Shown in pieces: positions 33,776 to 42,332 of a stretch of DNA of 64,000 nucleotides; the stretch's first letter is position 1; the number at the start of each line of letters is the position of its first letter. The position numbers were made by a program, and so were the translations under genes. Source of the stretch: Actinoplanes philippinensis (GTDB lineage Bacteria; Actinomycetota; Actinomycetes; Mycobacteriales; Micromonosporaceae); NCBI RefSeq assembly GCF_900113015.1, contig NZ_FONV01000013.1:248001-312000 (forward strand), in the 5' to 3' direction. Below the pieces are notes generated by a model, which was not told the DNA's origin, did no database searches, and saw only the letters and a program-made list of their open reading frames with translations.

Positions 33776-34540
33776 TCAGTCGGCGGTGATCAGGGTGCCG
33801 ATCCGCTCGCCGGCGCACGCACGCACGATGGTGTCGTCGCCCTCCGCGCCGAAGATCAGCATCGGCAGTTTGTTCTCCTGGCAGAGGCTGAAGGCGGCCT
33901 GGTCGGCCACTCGGAGCCCGCGCAGCAGAACCTCCTGGAAGGTGATGGACTCCAGCTTCTGAGCGCTGGGATCGACCCGCGGGTCGGCGGTGTAGACGCC
34001 GTCGACGCCGTTCTTGCTCATCAGCACCATGTCGGCCCGGATCTCCAGCGCGCGCTGGGCGGTGACCGTGTCGGTGGAGAAATACGGCATGCCGGCGCCG
34101 GCGCCGAAGATCACGACGCGGCCCTTCTCCAGGTGCCGGATGGCGCGCAGCGGGAGGTAGGGCTCGGCGACCTGGGCCATCGTGATGGCGGTCTGCACGC
34201 GCGTCTCGATGCCCTCCTTCTCCAGGAAGTCCTGGAGGGCCAGGCAGTTCATCACCGTCCCGAGCATGCCCATGTAGTCGGCCCGGTTGCGGTCCATACC
34301 GCGTTTCTGCAGCTCCGCGCCGCGGAAGAAGTTACCGCCACCGACCACGACCGCGACCTGGATGCCGCGCCGGATGACGGTGGCGATCTGCTTGGCCAGC
34401 GACTGCACCACGTCGGGCTCGACACCGACGTCGCCGCCGCCGAACACCTCGCCGGAAAGTTTGAGAACGACCCGCCGAGGGCGCATGGTCGGCAGGCTCT
34501 GATCGTCGGCCGTGGCGGACTGCTCGGTCACCATCGTCAT
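33776..34540 (-). CDS. pyrH: UMP kinase
   Basis: A 254-residue hexameric UMP kinase (UMP to UDP, ATP) of the amino acid kinase fold. Key segments are RVVLKLSGEVFGG, VVGGGNFFRGAEL, YMGMLGTVMNCLAL and PYFSTDTVTAQRALEI. ATG 34540 (MTMVTEQSATADDQ) has AAGG 8 nt upstream; the first 20 residues are a variable tail. A hairpin in the tsf-pyrH gap suggests partial termination between them. Confidence 0.97.
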   Translation of the reverse strand: MTMVTEQSATADDQSLPTMRPRRVVLKLSGEVFGGGDVGVEPDVVQSLAKQIATVIRRGIQVAVVVGGGNFFRGAELQKRGMDRNRADYMGMLGTVMNCLALQDFLEKEGIETRVQTAITMAQVAEPYLPLRAIRHLEKGRVVIFGAGAGMPYFSTDTVTAQRALEIRADMVLMSKNGVDGVYTADPRVDPSAQKLESITFQEVLLRGLRVADQAAFSLCQENKLPMLIFGAEGDDTIVRACAGERIGTLITAD

Positions 34541-34585
34541 GAGACCCGCCTTCCCTTCTCCATCTGTCAAGAGACCTTATGCGAC

Positions 34586-34623
34586 CGGGAGGCCGGGCGC
34601 TCAATCGCGTACCCGACCTCCCG
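34586..34623 (-). terminator. Hairpin between tsf and pyrH
   Basis: Arms CGGGAGGCCGGG (34586-34597) and CCCGACCTCCCG (34612-34623) pair with one mismatch around a 14-nt loop, 22 bp after the tsf stop. It is likely to set the ratio of tsf to pyrH transcripts, as tsf products are needed in larger amounts. Confidence 0.65.
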
Positions 34624-34645
34624 ACGCATTGCTTTCGGTGCTGCC

Positions 34646-35476
34646 TTACTCCTGGCCGACCTCGAACCGGACGAACCGGGTGATCTCGATGCCCGCCTCG
34701 GTGGCGATCTGCTTGACCGTCTTCTTGTTGTCGACGACCGAAGCCTGCTCCAGCAGGACGAAGTCCTTGAAGAAGGAGTTCACCCGGCCCTCGATGATCT
34801 TGGGCAGAGCCTGCTCGGGCTTGCCCTCCTCACGAGCGGTCTGCTCGGCGACGCGGCGCTCGGTCTCGACGACCTCGGCCGGCACCTCCTCGCGGCTCAG
34901 GAACTTCGGCCGCATCGCGGTGATCTGCATGCCGATGCCGCGGGCGTCCGAGTCGGCCGCCTCGTCGTTCTTGCCGGTGTACTGCACCAGGACACCGACC
35001 TGCGGCGGCAGGTCCTGCGCCTTGCGGTGCAGGTAGACCGCGACGGTGCCGTCGACGATCGTGAAGCGGTTGACCACGATCTTCTCGCCGATCTTCGCGG
35101 CGTACTCCTCGACGGTCTCGGCGACGGTCTTGCCGTCCTCCAGCGTCGAGGCGAGCAGCGCGGCGGCGTCGGCGACCTTGTTCTGCTCACCGAACTCGAC
35201 CAGGCGCTGGCCCAGGGCGACGAAGTCCGGGGTCTTGGCGACGAAGTCGGTCTCGCAGTTCAGCTCGAGCAGCGCGCTGCCCGAGTGGCTGACGATGCCG
35301 TTGGCGGCGGTACGGCCGGCCCGCTTGCCGACGTCCTTCGCGCCCTTGATGCGCAGGAACTCGACGGCCTTGTCGAAGTCGCCCTCGGACTCCTCGAGCG
35401 CCTTCTTGCAGTCCATCATGCCGGCACCGGTGAGGTCGCGGAGCTTCTTCACGTCCGCGGCGGTGTAGTTAGCCAT
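34646..35476 (-). CDS. tsf: Translation elongation factor Ts
   Basis: A 276-residue nucleotide exchange factor for EF-Tu. The N-terminal UBA-like domain (ADVKKLRDLTGAGMMDCKKA) and the core signature ELNCETDFVAKTPDFVALGQ are clear. ATG 35476 starts MANYTAADV. It follows rpsB after 29 bp, with the usual order. Confidence 0.98.
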   Translation of the reverse strand: MANYTAADVKKLRDLTGAGMMDCKKALEESEGDFDKAVEFLRIKGAKDVGKRAGRTAANGIVSHSGSALLELNCETDFVAKTPDFVALGQRLVEFGEQNKVADAAALLASTLEDGKTVAETVEEYAAKIGEKIVVNRFTIVDGTVAVYLHRKAQDLPPQVGVLVQYTGKNDEAADSDARGIGMQITAMRPKFLSREEVPAEVVETERRVAEQTAREEGKPEQALPKIIEGRVNSFFKDFVLLEQASVVDNKKTVKQIATEAGIEITRFVRFEVGQE

Positions 35477-35505
35477 GACTCTTCTCTCGATGTCAGTCGG
35501 TTGAC

Positions 35506-36366
35506 TTACTCAGCAGCGACGGCAGCGGGGGCGGGAGCCTCGGCAGCGGCGGCCGGCTCCTCGGCCTTCTTCTCGGCGCCCTCGTAGAGGTCCCGCTCCC
35601 ACTCGGGCAGCGGCTCGCCGGCGGCGACGGTGCCCGCCTCGGGCTTCTCGTCGGCGTTGCCACCACGGCCACGGCCGGACCGGGCGATCAGGCCGTCGGC
35701 AACGGCGGCCGCGATGACCTTGGTCAGCAGCTCGGCGGAGCGGATCGCGTCGTCGTTGCCCGGGATCGGGAAGTCGACCTCGTCCGGGTCACAGTTGGTG
35801 TCCAGCACCGCGATGACCGGGATGTTCAGCTTCCGGGCCTCGTCGACGGCGATGTGCTCCTTCTTGGTGTCCACGACCCAGATCGCCGACGGCGTCTTGG
35901 TCATGTCACGCAGACCGCCGAGGGTCTTGGTGAGCTTGGTCTTCTCGCGGAAGAGCTGCAGGGTCTCCTTCTTGGTGTAACCCGCGGCGGTGCCGGTCAG
36001 GTCACCCAGAGCCTCGAGCTCCTTCATGCGCTGGAGCCGCTTGTACACGGTCTGGAAGTTGGTCAGCATGCCGCCGAGCCAACGGTGGTTCACGTACGGC
36101 TGGCCGACCCGCGTCGCCTGCTCGGCGATGGCCTCCTGGGCCTGCTTCTTGGTGCCGACGAAGAGGATGTGGCCACCCTCGGCGACGGTGTCACGCACGA
36201 AGCTGTACGCCTTCTCGATGTAGTCGAGGGTCTGGCGCAGGTCGATGATGTAGATGCCGTTGCGCTCGGTGAAGATGAAGCGCTTCATCTTCGGGTTCCA
36301 GCGCCGGGTCTGGTGCCCGAAGTGGACACCGCTCTCCAGCAGCTGACGCATGGTCACTACGGCCAT
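35506..36366 (-). CDS. rpsB: 30S ribosomal protein S2
   Basis: A 286-residue S2 protein. Signature segments are LLESGVHFGHQTRRWNPKMK, FIFTERNGIYIIDLRQTLDY and IPVIAVLDTNCDPDEVDFPI. The C-terminal 50 residues are an acidic, Ala-rich tail typical of actinobacterial S2. ATG 36366 has AGGGAG 8 nt upstream. Upstream lies a 335-bp region shared with the divergent YraN-like gene, where the S2 promoter and a long leader must sit. Confidence 0.98.
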   Translation of the reverse strand: MAVVTMRQLLESGVHFGHQTRRWNPKMKRFIFTERNGIYIIDLRQTLDYIEKAYSFVRDTVAEGGHILFVGTKKQAQEAIAEQATRVGQPYVNHRWLGGMLTNFQTVYKRLQRMKELEALGDLTGTAAGYTKKETLQLFREKTKLTKTLGGLRDMTKTPSAIWVVDTKKEHIAVDEARKLNIPVIAVLDTNCDPDEVDFPIPGNDDAIRSAELLTKVIAAAVADGLIARSGRGRGGNADEKPEAGTVAAGEPLPEWERDLYEGAEKKAEEPAAAAEAPAPAAVAAE

Positions 36367-36701
36367 GGTTGTTACTCCCTGATCTTCCCTGGTTGTCACG
36401 CTCACCGGCGGTGGGCGTCCTGGCGCCCGGTCGGTGGCCGCAGTCGGGCCCGACGAGATCGGGACCAGGGAGGGCCGCCGCCTCCGGCCGTCGCTGAAGA
36501 TCAGCGCTCGGAACCGTAGGAGGGCGCGCGAGGTCGACCGCCTGGGCGGTCGCCGTGGACAAGCATACGCCAAGCCGGTTCCCCCGCCGGTCCCGCCTCG
36601 TGGCTAGCACACTCCCGCGCCCGGCGGCCGGTCGTCCACATCACCGGCCGATCCACAGGCCGTCGCGCAGGGTGATCGGAAGTCTGTGAACGTGCCGGGC
36701 C
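36367..36701. other. Divergent promoter region of rpsB and the yraN-like gene
   Basis: No gene is seen. On the minus strand TATGCT (36562-36567) is a possible -10 box, which would give rpsB a leader of roughly 190 nt, long enough for S2 autoregulation. The leader contains GGCGGTGGGCGTCCTGGCGCC and related GC-rich inverted repeats (36400-36440). Boundaries are uncertain. Confidence 0.35.
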
Positions 36702-37061
36702 ATGACGACTCAGCGACGGGCGATCGGCGCCTACGGCGAGCGGCTGGCCGCACAGCACCTCCAGGAGACCGGTCTCACACTGCTGCATCGCAACTGGCGC
36801 TGCGCGGACGGCGAGATAGATCTCATCCTGCGCGACGGCGCCGACCTGGTGTTCTGCGAGGTCAAGACCCGGCGTTCGGCGGCCTTCGGCCCGCCGTCGG
36901 CAGCGGTCGATCACCGCAAGGTGCGCCGGTTACGGCTTCTGGCCATCCGCTTCCTGACCGATTCGGGGGTACGAGCGGAGCGCATCCGTTTCGACGTGGT
37001 GGAGGTCCTGCCGCAACGCCGCGGCGCCACCCGCCTGGTCCACATCCGGGACGCGTTCTGA
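36702..37061 (+). CDS. UPF0102 (YraN-like) putative endonuclease
   Basis: A 119-residue protein of the restriction-endonuclease-like fold. Motifs AIGAYGERLAAQHL, NWRCADGEIDLILRD and LVFCEVKTRR give the Glu, Asp and Glu-x-Lys expected for the active site. Its role is thought to be in DNA processing, often next to comM and dprA, as here. The stop overlaps the ATG of the next gene by one base (TGATG). Confidence 0.9.
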   Translation: MTTQRRAIGAYGERLAAQHLQETGLTLLHRNWRCADGEIDLILRDGADLVFCEVKTRRSAAFGPPSAAVDHRKVRRLRLLAIRFLTDSGVRAERIRFDVVEVLPQRRGATRLVHIRDAF

Positions 37062-38596
37062 TGGGCTACGCACGCGTCCTCTGCGCCGGGCTGCTCGGCG
37101 TCGCCGGCCACCTCGTCGAGGTCGAGGCCGACCTGTCCAACGGACTGCCCACCCTCCTGCTCACCGGCCTGCCCGACACCGCTCTCAACGAGGCCCGCGA
37201 CCGGGTCCGCGCCGCCATCGTCAACTCCGGCCGCGACTGGCCCAACCGGCGGATCACCGTCAACCTGCTGCCCGCGGCGCTGCCCAAACACGGCTCCGGC
37301 TTCGACATCGCGATCGCCGCCGCGGTCCTCGCCGGGGCCGGGGAGCTGCCGCCGGCCCGCCTCGACGGGGTCGCGCTCATCGGCGAGCTCGGCCTCGACG
37401 GGACGGTCCGGCCGGTGCGGGGTGTGCTGCCGATGGTCGCGGCGGCGGCCCGGGCCGGGATCAGCCGGGTCATCGTGCCGGTGGCCAACGCGTGCGAGGC
37501 GACAGTGGTGCCCGGGGTCACCGTGCGGGCGGTCGACACGCTGCAGCGGCTCGTCGCGTTCGCCGAGGGCACCGGGACGCTGCTGGACCCGCCGGCCGTG
37601 CCGGCCGCTCCCCCGCCTGCCGGTCCCGACCTGGCCGACCTCGCCGGCCAGGAGACCGGGCGGTACGCCCTGGAGATCGCCGCCGCCGGCGGCCACCACC
37701 TGGCCCTCTTCGGGCCGCCCGGCGCCGGCAAGACCATGCTCGCCGAGCGGCTCCCGTCGATCCTGCCGGAGCTCGACGACGAGGCGGCCCTCGAGGTCAC
37801 CGCCCTCCAGTCGATCGCCGGAGTGCTGCCCGCCGACGGGCGGCTGATCCGCCGGCCACCGTTCCAGGCCCCGCACCACAGCTCCAGCCTGGCCGCCCTC
37901 GTCGGCGGCGGATCCGGCGTGATCCGGCCCGGCGCCCTCTCCCTCGCCCACCGCGGCGTCCTCTTCCTCGACGAGGTGCCCGAGATGAGCCGGACCACGC
38001 TGCAGGCGCTGCGGCAGCCGCTGGAGAGCGGACGCGTCGTGTTGTCCCGGGCCCGCGGCACCACCGAGTACCCGGCCCGCGCCCAGCTCATCGTCGCCGC
38101 CAACCCCTGCCCGTGCGCCTCCCCGGCCGGCGACCACGCCTGCCACTGCCCGCCCACGGTGCGGCGGCGCTACCTGGGACGGCTGTCCGGGCCGCTGCTC
38201 GACCGCATCGACATGCGGGTCAACCTGCTCCCGGTCCGCGCCGCACAGCTGATGGCCGACACGGCGCCCGCCGAGCCGTCCCGGACCGTCGCCGCCCGGG
38301 TGGTCCGCGCCCGTGAGGCGGCGGCCGCACGCTGGGCCGCCGACGGGTGGCGGGTCAACGCCGAGGTGCCCGGGTCCGTCCTGCGGCGCTCCCCGTGGCG
38401 GCTGCCGTCCCGCGACACGGCGGTCCTGCACGGCGCGCTGGACCGGGGCACCCTCTCCGCCCGCGGCTACGACCGCTGCCTACGCCTCGCCTGGACGGTG
38501 GCCGACCTCGACGGAAGAGACCGTCCCTCGGAGGGCGACGTGTGCGAGGCCTACCAGTTGCGCATGGGAGAGGCGGCCCATCGTGTCCCGAAGTGA
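37061..38596 (+). CDS. comM: YifB/ComM-family Mg-chelatase-like AAA ATPase
   Basis: A 511-residue protein. An N-terminal Lon-protease-like ChlI domain (1-170, GLPDTALNEARDRV, LPKHGSGFDIAIA) is followed by the AAA core with Walker A GPPGAGKTM (218-226), Walker B VLFLDEVPEM and the insert HHSSSLAALVGGG, and a C-terminal helical lid. The Cys-rich segment NPCPCASPAGDHACHC probably binds zinc. In naturally competent bacteria ComM is a branch-migration helicase for integrating incoming DNA. It is co-translated with the YraN-like gene and followed by dprA. Confidence 0.92.
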   Translation: MGYARVLCAGLLGVAGHLVEVEADLSNGLPTLLLTGLPDTALNEARDRVRAAIVNSGRDWPNRRITVNLLPAALPKHGSGFDIAIAAAVLAGAGELPPARLDGVALIGELGLDGTVRPVRGVLPMVAAAARAGISRVIVPVANACEATVVPGVTVRAVDTLQRLVAFAEGTGTLLDPPAVPAAPPPAGPDLADLAGQETGRYALEIAAAGGHHLALFGPPGAGKTMLAERLPSILPELDDEAALEVTALQSIAGVLPADGRLIRRPPFQAPHHSSSLAALVGGGSGVIRPGALSLAHRGVLFLDEVPEMSRTTLQALRQPLESGRVVLSRARGTTEYPARAQLIVAANPCPCASPAGDHACHCPPTVRRRYLGRLSGPLLDRIDMRVNLLPVRAAQLMADTAPAEPSRTVAARVVRAREAAAARWAADGWRVNAEVPGSVLRRSPWRLPSRDTAVLHGALDRGTLSARGYDRCLRLAWTVADLDGRDRPSEGDVCEAYQLRMGEAAHRVPK

Positions 38597-39064
38597 CTGC
38601 CTCCTGGCGTACCCCTTCTCGCCGTCACGTCTCCGCTGCCGGGCCGCCCTTCCTTCCGCCCTCGTCCCCACCGTGTTCTCCGCCCCGGGCGCCTCCTTCC
38701 CTCTCCGTCGGCTGGACGCCCGCCCACCTCTCCGGCCCGGACCCATGCCGTTCCGCCGGCTGGACGCCGGCCCACCTCTCCGGCCCGGACCCATGCCGTT
38801 CCTTCGTCTGAGCTCCCTCGGCTGCCGCCGGCTGCGATCCGTGTCACTCGTCCGGCCGGGGGCCATACGGCTCCTCCGGTGGCGATTTGCCGCACTCGTC
38901 CGGCAGCGACCCGTGCCGCTTCTCCGGCCACGGCGATCCGGCTCGCCATTTCTCGTTCCACGGTCCGTCCCCCGCGCCCAGCGGCGGTCTGGCCCGTCAC
39001 CGCTCCAACCCCTGCGGTCGGGGCCTTCTCTTCTTCTCGATCGGAGCATCTTGTGGAGGTTTCG
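38597..39064. other. 468-bp gap between the comM-like gene and dprA with internal repeats
   Basis: Frames are open on both strands because of high GC, but they give only Pro/Arg/Leu-rich low-complexity products and lack ribosome sites. The word CTCCGGC or TCCGGC occurs repeatedly with spacing of about 48 bp or less (38710-38950). The segment ends with the dprA ribosome site GGAGG at 39055. I see no gene. Confidence 0.55.
38710..38802. repeat. 48-bp tandem duplication
   Basis: Two copies beginning GGCTGGACGCC at 38710 and 38758 are nearly identical over about 44 bp, including CACCTCTCCGGCCCGGACCC and ATGCCGTTCC. The period of 48 keeps any reading frame. More diverged pieces follow. Confidence 0.85.
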
Positions 39065-40285
39065 ATGTCTGCTGCCGGCATGAACGGGACCTGCCCGCCC
39101 GGCGGTCCGGAGGATCGGGCCGCCCGTGTGGCGCTGACCTGGCTCGCCGAGCCCGGAAACCGCGCCGTCTGGACCCTCGTGCATCAGGCCGGCGCCCCGG
39201 CGACCCTGGACCGGCTGCTCAGCGGCGACATCCCGGACGCCCGGCTGCGGGGCGCGGTCGCCGCCCGATCGGCCGCCGGTGACCCACGCCGGATGGCGGA
39301 GATCGTGCTGCGGCGGGCCGACCGCCTCGGCGCCCGCCTCGTGGTCCCGGCCGACGACGAGTGGCCCCGGCGGGTCGCCGATCTGGCCGCCATGGAGATG
39401 GACACCGGCGGCCGGATCAACAGCGACATCCGCCCGCCGCTCTGCTTCTGGGTGCGCGGGCCGTGGCCGCTCGGCGAGACGCTGGAACGGTCGGTGGCGA
39501 TCATCGGCGCGCGGGCCGCCACGAGCTACGGAATCCACGTCACCGGCGAACTGGCGGCGGGAATCAGCAAGAGCGGATGGACGGTGCTGTCCGGGGGCGC
39601 GTTCGGGATCGACGCCGCCGCCCACCGTGGGGCGATCTCCGGCGGCGGCCGCACCGTGGCTGTCCTGGCCTGCGGCATCGACCGGCCCTACCCGGCCGGG
39701 AACACCGCGCTGTTCGACCGGATCGCCGACACCGGCCTGCTCATCAGCGAGTGGCCGATCGGCGCCGAACCGCTTCGGCACCGGTTCCTGATCCGGAACC
39801 GGGTCATCGCCGCCGCGACCGCGGGCACCGTCGTCGTCGAAGCGGCCGCACGCAGCGGGGCCGCACAGACGATGAGCCGCGTGCTGGCGCTCGACCGGCC
39901 GGCGATGGTCGTCCCGGGACCGGTGACTTCGGCGATGTCGGTCGGGTGCCACGAGATCCTGCGGAACAATCCATACGCACGGGTGGTCACCTCCGCCGGC
40001 GAAGTGCTCGAGGAGATCGGGCGGATCGGCGAGTACTACGCCGAGACACCACGCGGGCCGGAACGCCGCCATGACCACCTGGACGAGGAGACCGCCCTCG
40101 TCCTGGAGGCGCTGCCACGGAACGGCTCGGTGACTCCGGAGCAGGTCGCGGCCGAGGCACGGCTGAATCTGCGCACGGTGCTGCGACGACTGTCGCTTCT
40201 CGAGATCGCGGGGCTGGTGGCGCGTACCGGTGACGGTGTCGCCCTCGCCCACGTCTCGGGACGGAACCGGCATGATGCCGGCTGA
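39065..40285 (+). CDS. dprA: DNA-processing protein DprA
   Basis: A 406-residue protein. The central Rossmann-like domain has SVAIIGARAATSYGIHVTGE, LSGGAFGIDAAAHRGAI, CGIDRPYPAGN and FLIRNRVIAAAT, and the C-terminal 60 residues are a winged-helix domain (SVTPEQVAAEARLNLRTVLR). DprA loads RecA on incoming single-stranded DNA. ATG 39065 has GGAGG 6 nt upstream; upstream frame extension is low-complexity. A 17-bp perfect hairpin overlaps the stop codon. Confidence 0.94.
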   Translation: MSAAGMNGTCPPGGPEDRAARVALTWLAEPGNRAVWTLVHQAGAPATLDRLLSGDIPDARLRGAVAARSAAGDPRRMAEIVLRRADRLGARLVVPADDEWPRRVADLAAMEMDTGGRINSDIRPPLCFWVRGPWPLGETLERSVAIIGARAATSYGIHVTGELAAGISKSGWTVLSGGAFGIDAAAHRGAISGGGRTVAVLACGIDRPYPAGNTALFDRIADTGLLISEWPIGAEPLRHRFLIRNRVIAAATAGTVVVEAAARSGAAQTMSRVLALDRPAMVVPGPVTSAMSVGCHEILRNNPYARVVTSAGEVLEEIGRIGEYYAETPRGPERRHDHLDEETALVLEALPRNGSVTPEQVAAEARLNLRTVLRRLSLLEIAGLVARTGDGVALAHVSGRNRHDAG

Positions 40286-40308
40286 TCGGACAGCCGGCAT
40301 CATGCCGG
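40267..40308 (+). terminator. dprA terminator, perfect 17-bp stem
   Basis: CCGGCATGATGCCGGCT (40267-40283) pairs perfectly with 40292-40308 around an 8-nt loop (GATCGGAC). The left arm contains the last codons of dprA, and the TGA is at 40283-40285. There is no T tract, but the stem is very strong. Confidence 0.8.
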
Positions 40309-40402
40309 AGGCATGGTGACGACCGGCCCGTCACCGAACGGCCGCCGCGTCAGCGACGACCGGCGCCGAGCCGGTCAATGGTCACCCCGGTGACCGGACG
40401 AG

Positions 40403-40612
40403 TCAGTCCTCGGACTCGTCCAGGTCCCGGCGGTGGACCTTCATCCACGCCTCGACGTCCTCCGTCAGCCATACCTTGCCCTGGGCAAGGTCGGCCACCG
40501 GCTTCGGAAAGTCGGCACGGCTGGTGATCTGGTACGCCCGCTGTCGGCTCACTCCGCCCAGACGGATACGGATCTCGTGTGCGCCCATGAGGCGGATCGG
40601 CTTCACTCCCAC
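40403..40612 (-). CDS. AlpA/MerR-like small DNA-binding protein
   Basis: 69 residues, essentially one winged helix-turn-helix: GAHEIRIRLGGVSRQRAYQI, FPKPVADL, then GKVWLTEDVEAWM, as in AlpA-type excisionase/activator proteins and the small MerR-like regulators of actinobacteria. No other domain is present. GTG 40612 is supported by TACGGT 7 nt upstream (leaderless). It is divergent from two small unknown genes, with an inverted repeat between, so it may regulate them and itself. A phage or integrative origin is possible, but no integrase of that type or att site was found nearby. Confidence 0.75.
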   Translation of the reverse strand: MGVKPIRLMGAHEIRIRLGGVSRQRAYQITSRADFPKPVADLAQGKVWLTEDVEAWMKVHRRDLDESED

Positions 40613-40619
40613 ATGATCG

Positions 40620-40625
40620 ACCGTA
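40620..40625 (-). promoter_or_regulatory. -10 box (TACGGT) of the alpA-like gene
   Basis: On the minus strand TACGGT ends 7 nt before the GTG at 40612 and no Shine-Dalgarno is present, so the messenger is probably leaderless. Confidence 0.45.
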
Positions 40626-40631
40626 GGCGCG

Positions 40632-40674
40632 GGACTATTAGTCTCTGACCAAGTTGTTAGGAGACAGCTAGTCC
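40632..40674. promoter_or_regulatory. Imperfect inverted repeat in the divergent alpA-like promoter region
   Basis: GGACTATTAGTCTC (40632-40645) and GAGACAGCTAGTCC (40661-40674) pair except for three central bases. The segment is AT-rich against its surroundings and lies between the two divergent starts, 20 nt from one and 22 nt from the other. The word GACTATTAG recurs at 58308 upstream of the Uma2 gene, next to another CTAG-containing inverted repeat. Confidence 0.5.
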
Positions 40675-40695
40675 TCGGCCTATTAAGGTGGTCCC

Positions 40696-41070
40696 ATGCC
40701 TAGCAGTCGCCGGCCTAGTGATCCGGTACCCCATCATCCGAACCATCGCCGGGACTGGCGGACCCTGTGGAGGCGCTGCATATGCGGGCTTCCGGCGCCC
40801 TGCATCGACCGCTTCCCGCCACCGCCGCCACCGCCCTATCCACGGCCCGAGTACCCCGCCCCTGATCAGCGGACATCCGGCGGCGGCACGGTCTACCGCT
40901 CCCGGACCGCTCCTCCCGGCTCCGGCGCTCCGATCACGCCGGACGGCCAGACCCGGCCGGCTCATCCGGACGGGAACGTGGGACGCGCGGGCCGCCTGAC
41001 CCCAGCCCAGGAGCACCGCGTCAACCAGGGCGGGCGGCGGCGGACCCGTCGCCAGCCCCGCAGTCATTGA
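40696..41070 (+). CDS. Small Pro/Arg-rich protein of unknown function
   Basis: 124 residues; I do not recognise it beyond similarity in style to small Micromonosporaceae proteins. An N-terminal HHPNHRRDWRTLWRRCICGL with two Cys and a further Cys in PAPCIDRF could form a small metal site; the rest is disordered (PPPPPPPYPRPEYPAPDQ, then Arg-rich). ATG 40696 has no strong ribosome site (AAGGTGG 4-10 nt upstream is the nearest). The next gene starts 6 bp after its stop, so they form a pair. Confidence 0.55.
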   Translation: MPSSRRPSDPVPHHPNHRRDWRTLWRRCICGLPAPCIDRFPPPPPPPYPRPEYPAPDQRTSGGGTVYRSRTAPPGSGAPITPDGQTRPAHPDGNVGRAGRLTPAQEHRVNQGGRRRTRRQPRSH

Positions 41071-41076
41071 GATCCC

Positions 41077-41367
41077 GTGACCGAGCGGCCGATCACTTTC
41101 GGGGGAATCTTGCCCACAATTCCGGAGTCCGAGCACCTGCACGACCGCCCGCACTGGCGTTGCCGCACCTGCGACGACCCATGGCCGTGCGCGGAGGCCC
41201 GGGCGCGCCTGCTCGAGGAGTATCGCGAGTTTCCGTCACTGCTGAGGATCTACCTGTCCGCCCAGATGTACGAGGCCCTCGACGACCTGACCGCCGATGG
41301 CCGGCCGCTGCCGCTGAACCTGTACGAACGTTTCCTGGCCTGGACCAGAACCCGACCACCCACATGA
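41077..41367 (+). CDS. Small protein of unknown function with CxxC-type motif
   Basis: 96 residues. It contains HWRCRTCDDPWPCAEARARL, a Cys-x2-Cys...Cys motif that could bind zinc, and a C-terminal helical part LYLSAQ-like (SAQMYEALDDL, NLYERFLAWTR). Proteins with this pattern are frequent in Micromonosporaceae, sometimes labelled flavin reductase without support. GTG 41077 starts 6 bp after the preceding gene. The conserved Cys/Trp pattern makes a real gene likely; the function is unknown. Confidence 0.6.
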   Translation: MTERPITFGGILPTIPESEHLHDRPHWRCRTCDDPWPCAEARARLLEEYREFPSLLRIYLSAQMYEALDDLTADGRPLPLNLYERFLAWTRTRPPT

Positions 41368-42332
41368 CCGTCACCCGTTGGAGGCGGCCCTCGCACGGCG
41401 ATCTCCAGAAACTCGCCGCGACAAACGCCATCCCGACGATGGTCGGCATCACCATCACCGGCCACCGCGTTGGCTGACCGGCCACGGCTCCATTCCGCCG
41501 AGCCACAGACCTGACGCCGGGCCCTTCCCTCACCGCCGGCGTCGCAGCCCTCATCCAGCCGAGGCCAGGCGCAATCGCAGCCCCATCCCGCCAAGACCAG
41601 GCGCAATCGCAGCCCCATCCCGCCAAGACCAGGCGCAATCGCAGCCCCATCCCGCCAAGACCAGGCGGAGCCGCAGCCCCCGTCACGCCGAAACCAGGCG
41701 CAATCGCAGCCCCGTCCAGGCGGAATGGCAGGCCGATCCAGCCGAGGGCAGGCGGAGCGGTGCAGGCCGAACCGCACGAACAGCACCCCGTCCCCCCTCG
41801 GCATCGCGAGAGCCCGCACCGGGGTGAAGCCAGGGCGAGCGGTACCCGACCAAACCCACACAAACCGCACCCCTGCCGCCGCACACTCCCAGCAATCGGT
41901 GAGACCAGCCGGAGCGGCACCCGCCCAAACCACACGAGCCGCGCCCTTGCCGCCGCACACCCCGGACCCGCGAAACCAGCCGGAATGGTGCCCCGCTGAA
42001 CAGCACGCGCCCGCACCTGTCCCCTACCGGCCAGCGACACATCCCGAACCGAGCGAAGCCAGGCCGAGCAGTGCCCGACCAGACAGCGCGAGCCCGGACG
42101 AGCCGCGCCCTGCCGCCCGCAGCCGACGGCAGCCCGAGCCGGATGAAGGCCAAGCCGGGCGGCGACCGGCCACACCACGCGAACTCGCACGAGCTTGGTC
42201 CTCCCGCCTCGCAGGTGGCGACACAGCCCGAGCTGGCGAAGCCAGGCCGAAGCGGGGCTGGGCCAGTTCCCGCGAGCCCCCGCCGCGACAAGACCGTGTT
42301 CCAGGTGCGCGGATCGGTGTGCGACCCGTGGA
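41368..42332. other. About 960-bp gap filled with degenerate repeats, no convincing gene
   Basis: Several frames stay open across it, giving Arg/Pro/Ala-rich sequence on the plus strand and Gly/Ala/Trp-rich on the minus strand, with no ribosome site, no domain and no consistent codon bias. The first third is a 32-bp tandem repeat. The rest (41720-42270) is built from looser repeats containing GCCGAGC, GAGCGGTGCC and GCCGCCGCACAC (41876 and 41952). No insertion sequence or inverted termini were found. Confidence 0.6.
41537..41729. repeat. 32-bp tandem repeat tract
   Basis: Copies begin GCGCAATCGCAGCCCC at 41569, 41601 and 41633 with an exact 32-bp period; a diverged copy starts at 41665 (GCGGAGCCGCAGCC) and another at 41698. 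A degenerate copy precedes them (GTCGCAGCCCTCATCCAGCC, 41541). Each unit contains CCCGCCAAGACCAG. The period is not a multiple of three, so no protein repeat is encoded. Confidence 0.9.

Noticed and set aside
38313..39083. Coding sequence in the gap between the comM-like gene and dprA
   Set aside because: Only Arg/Pro/Leu-rich translations in all frames, no start signal, and tandem duplications at DNA level.
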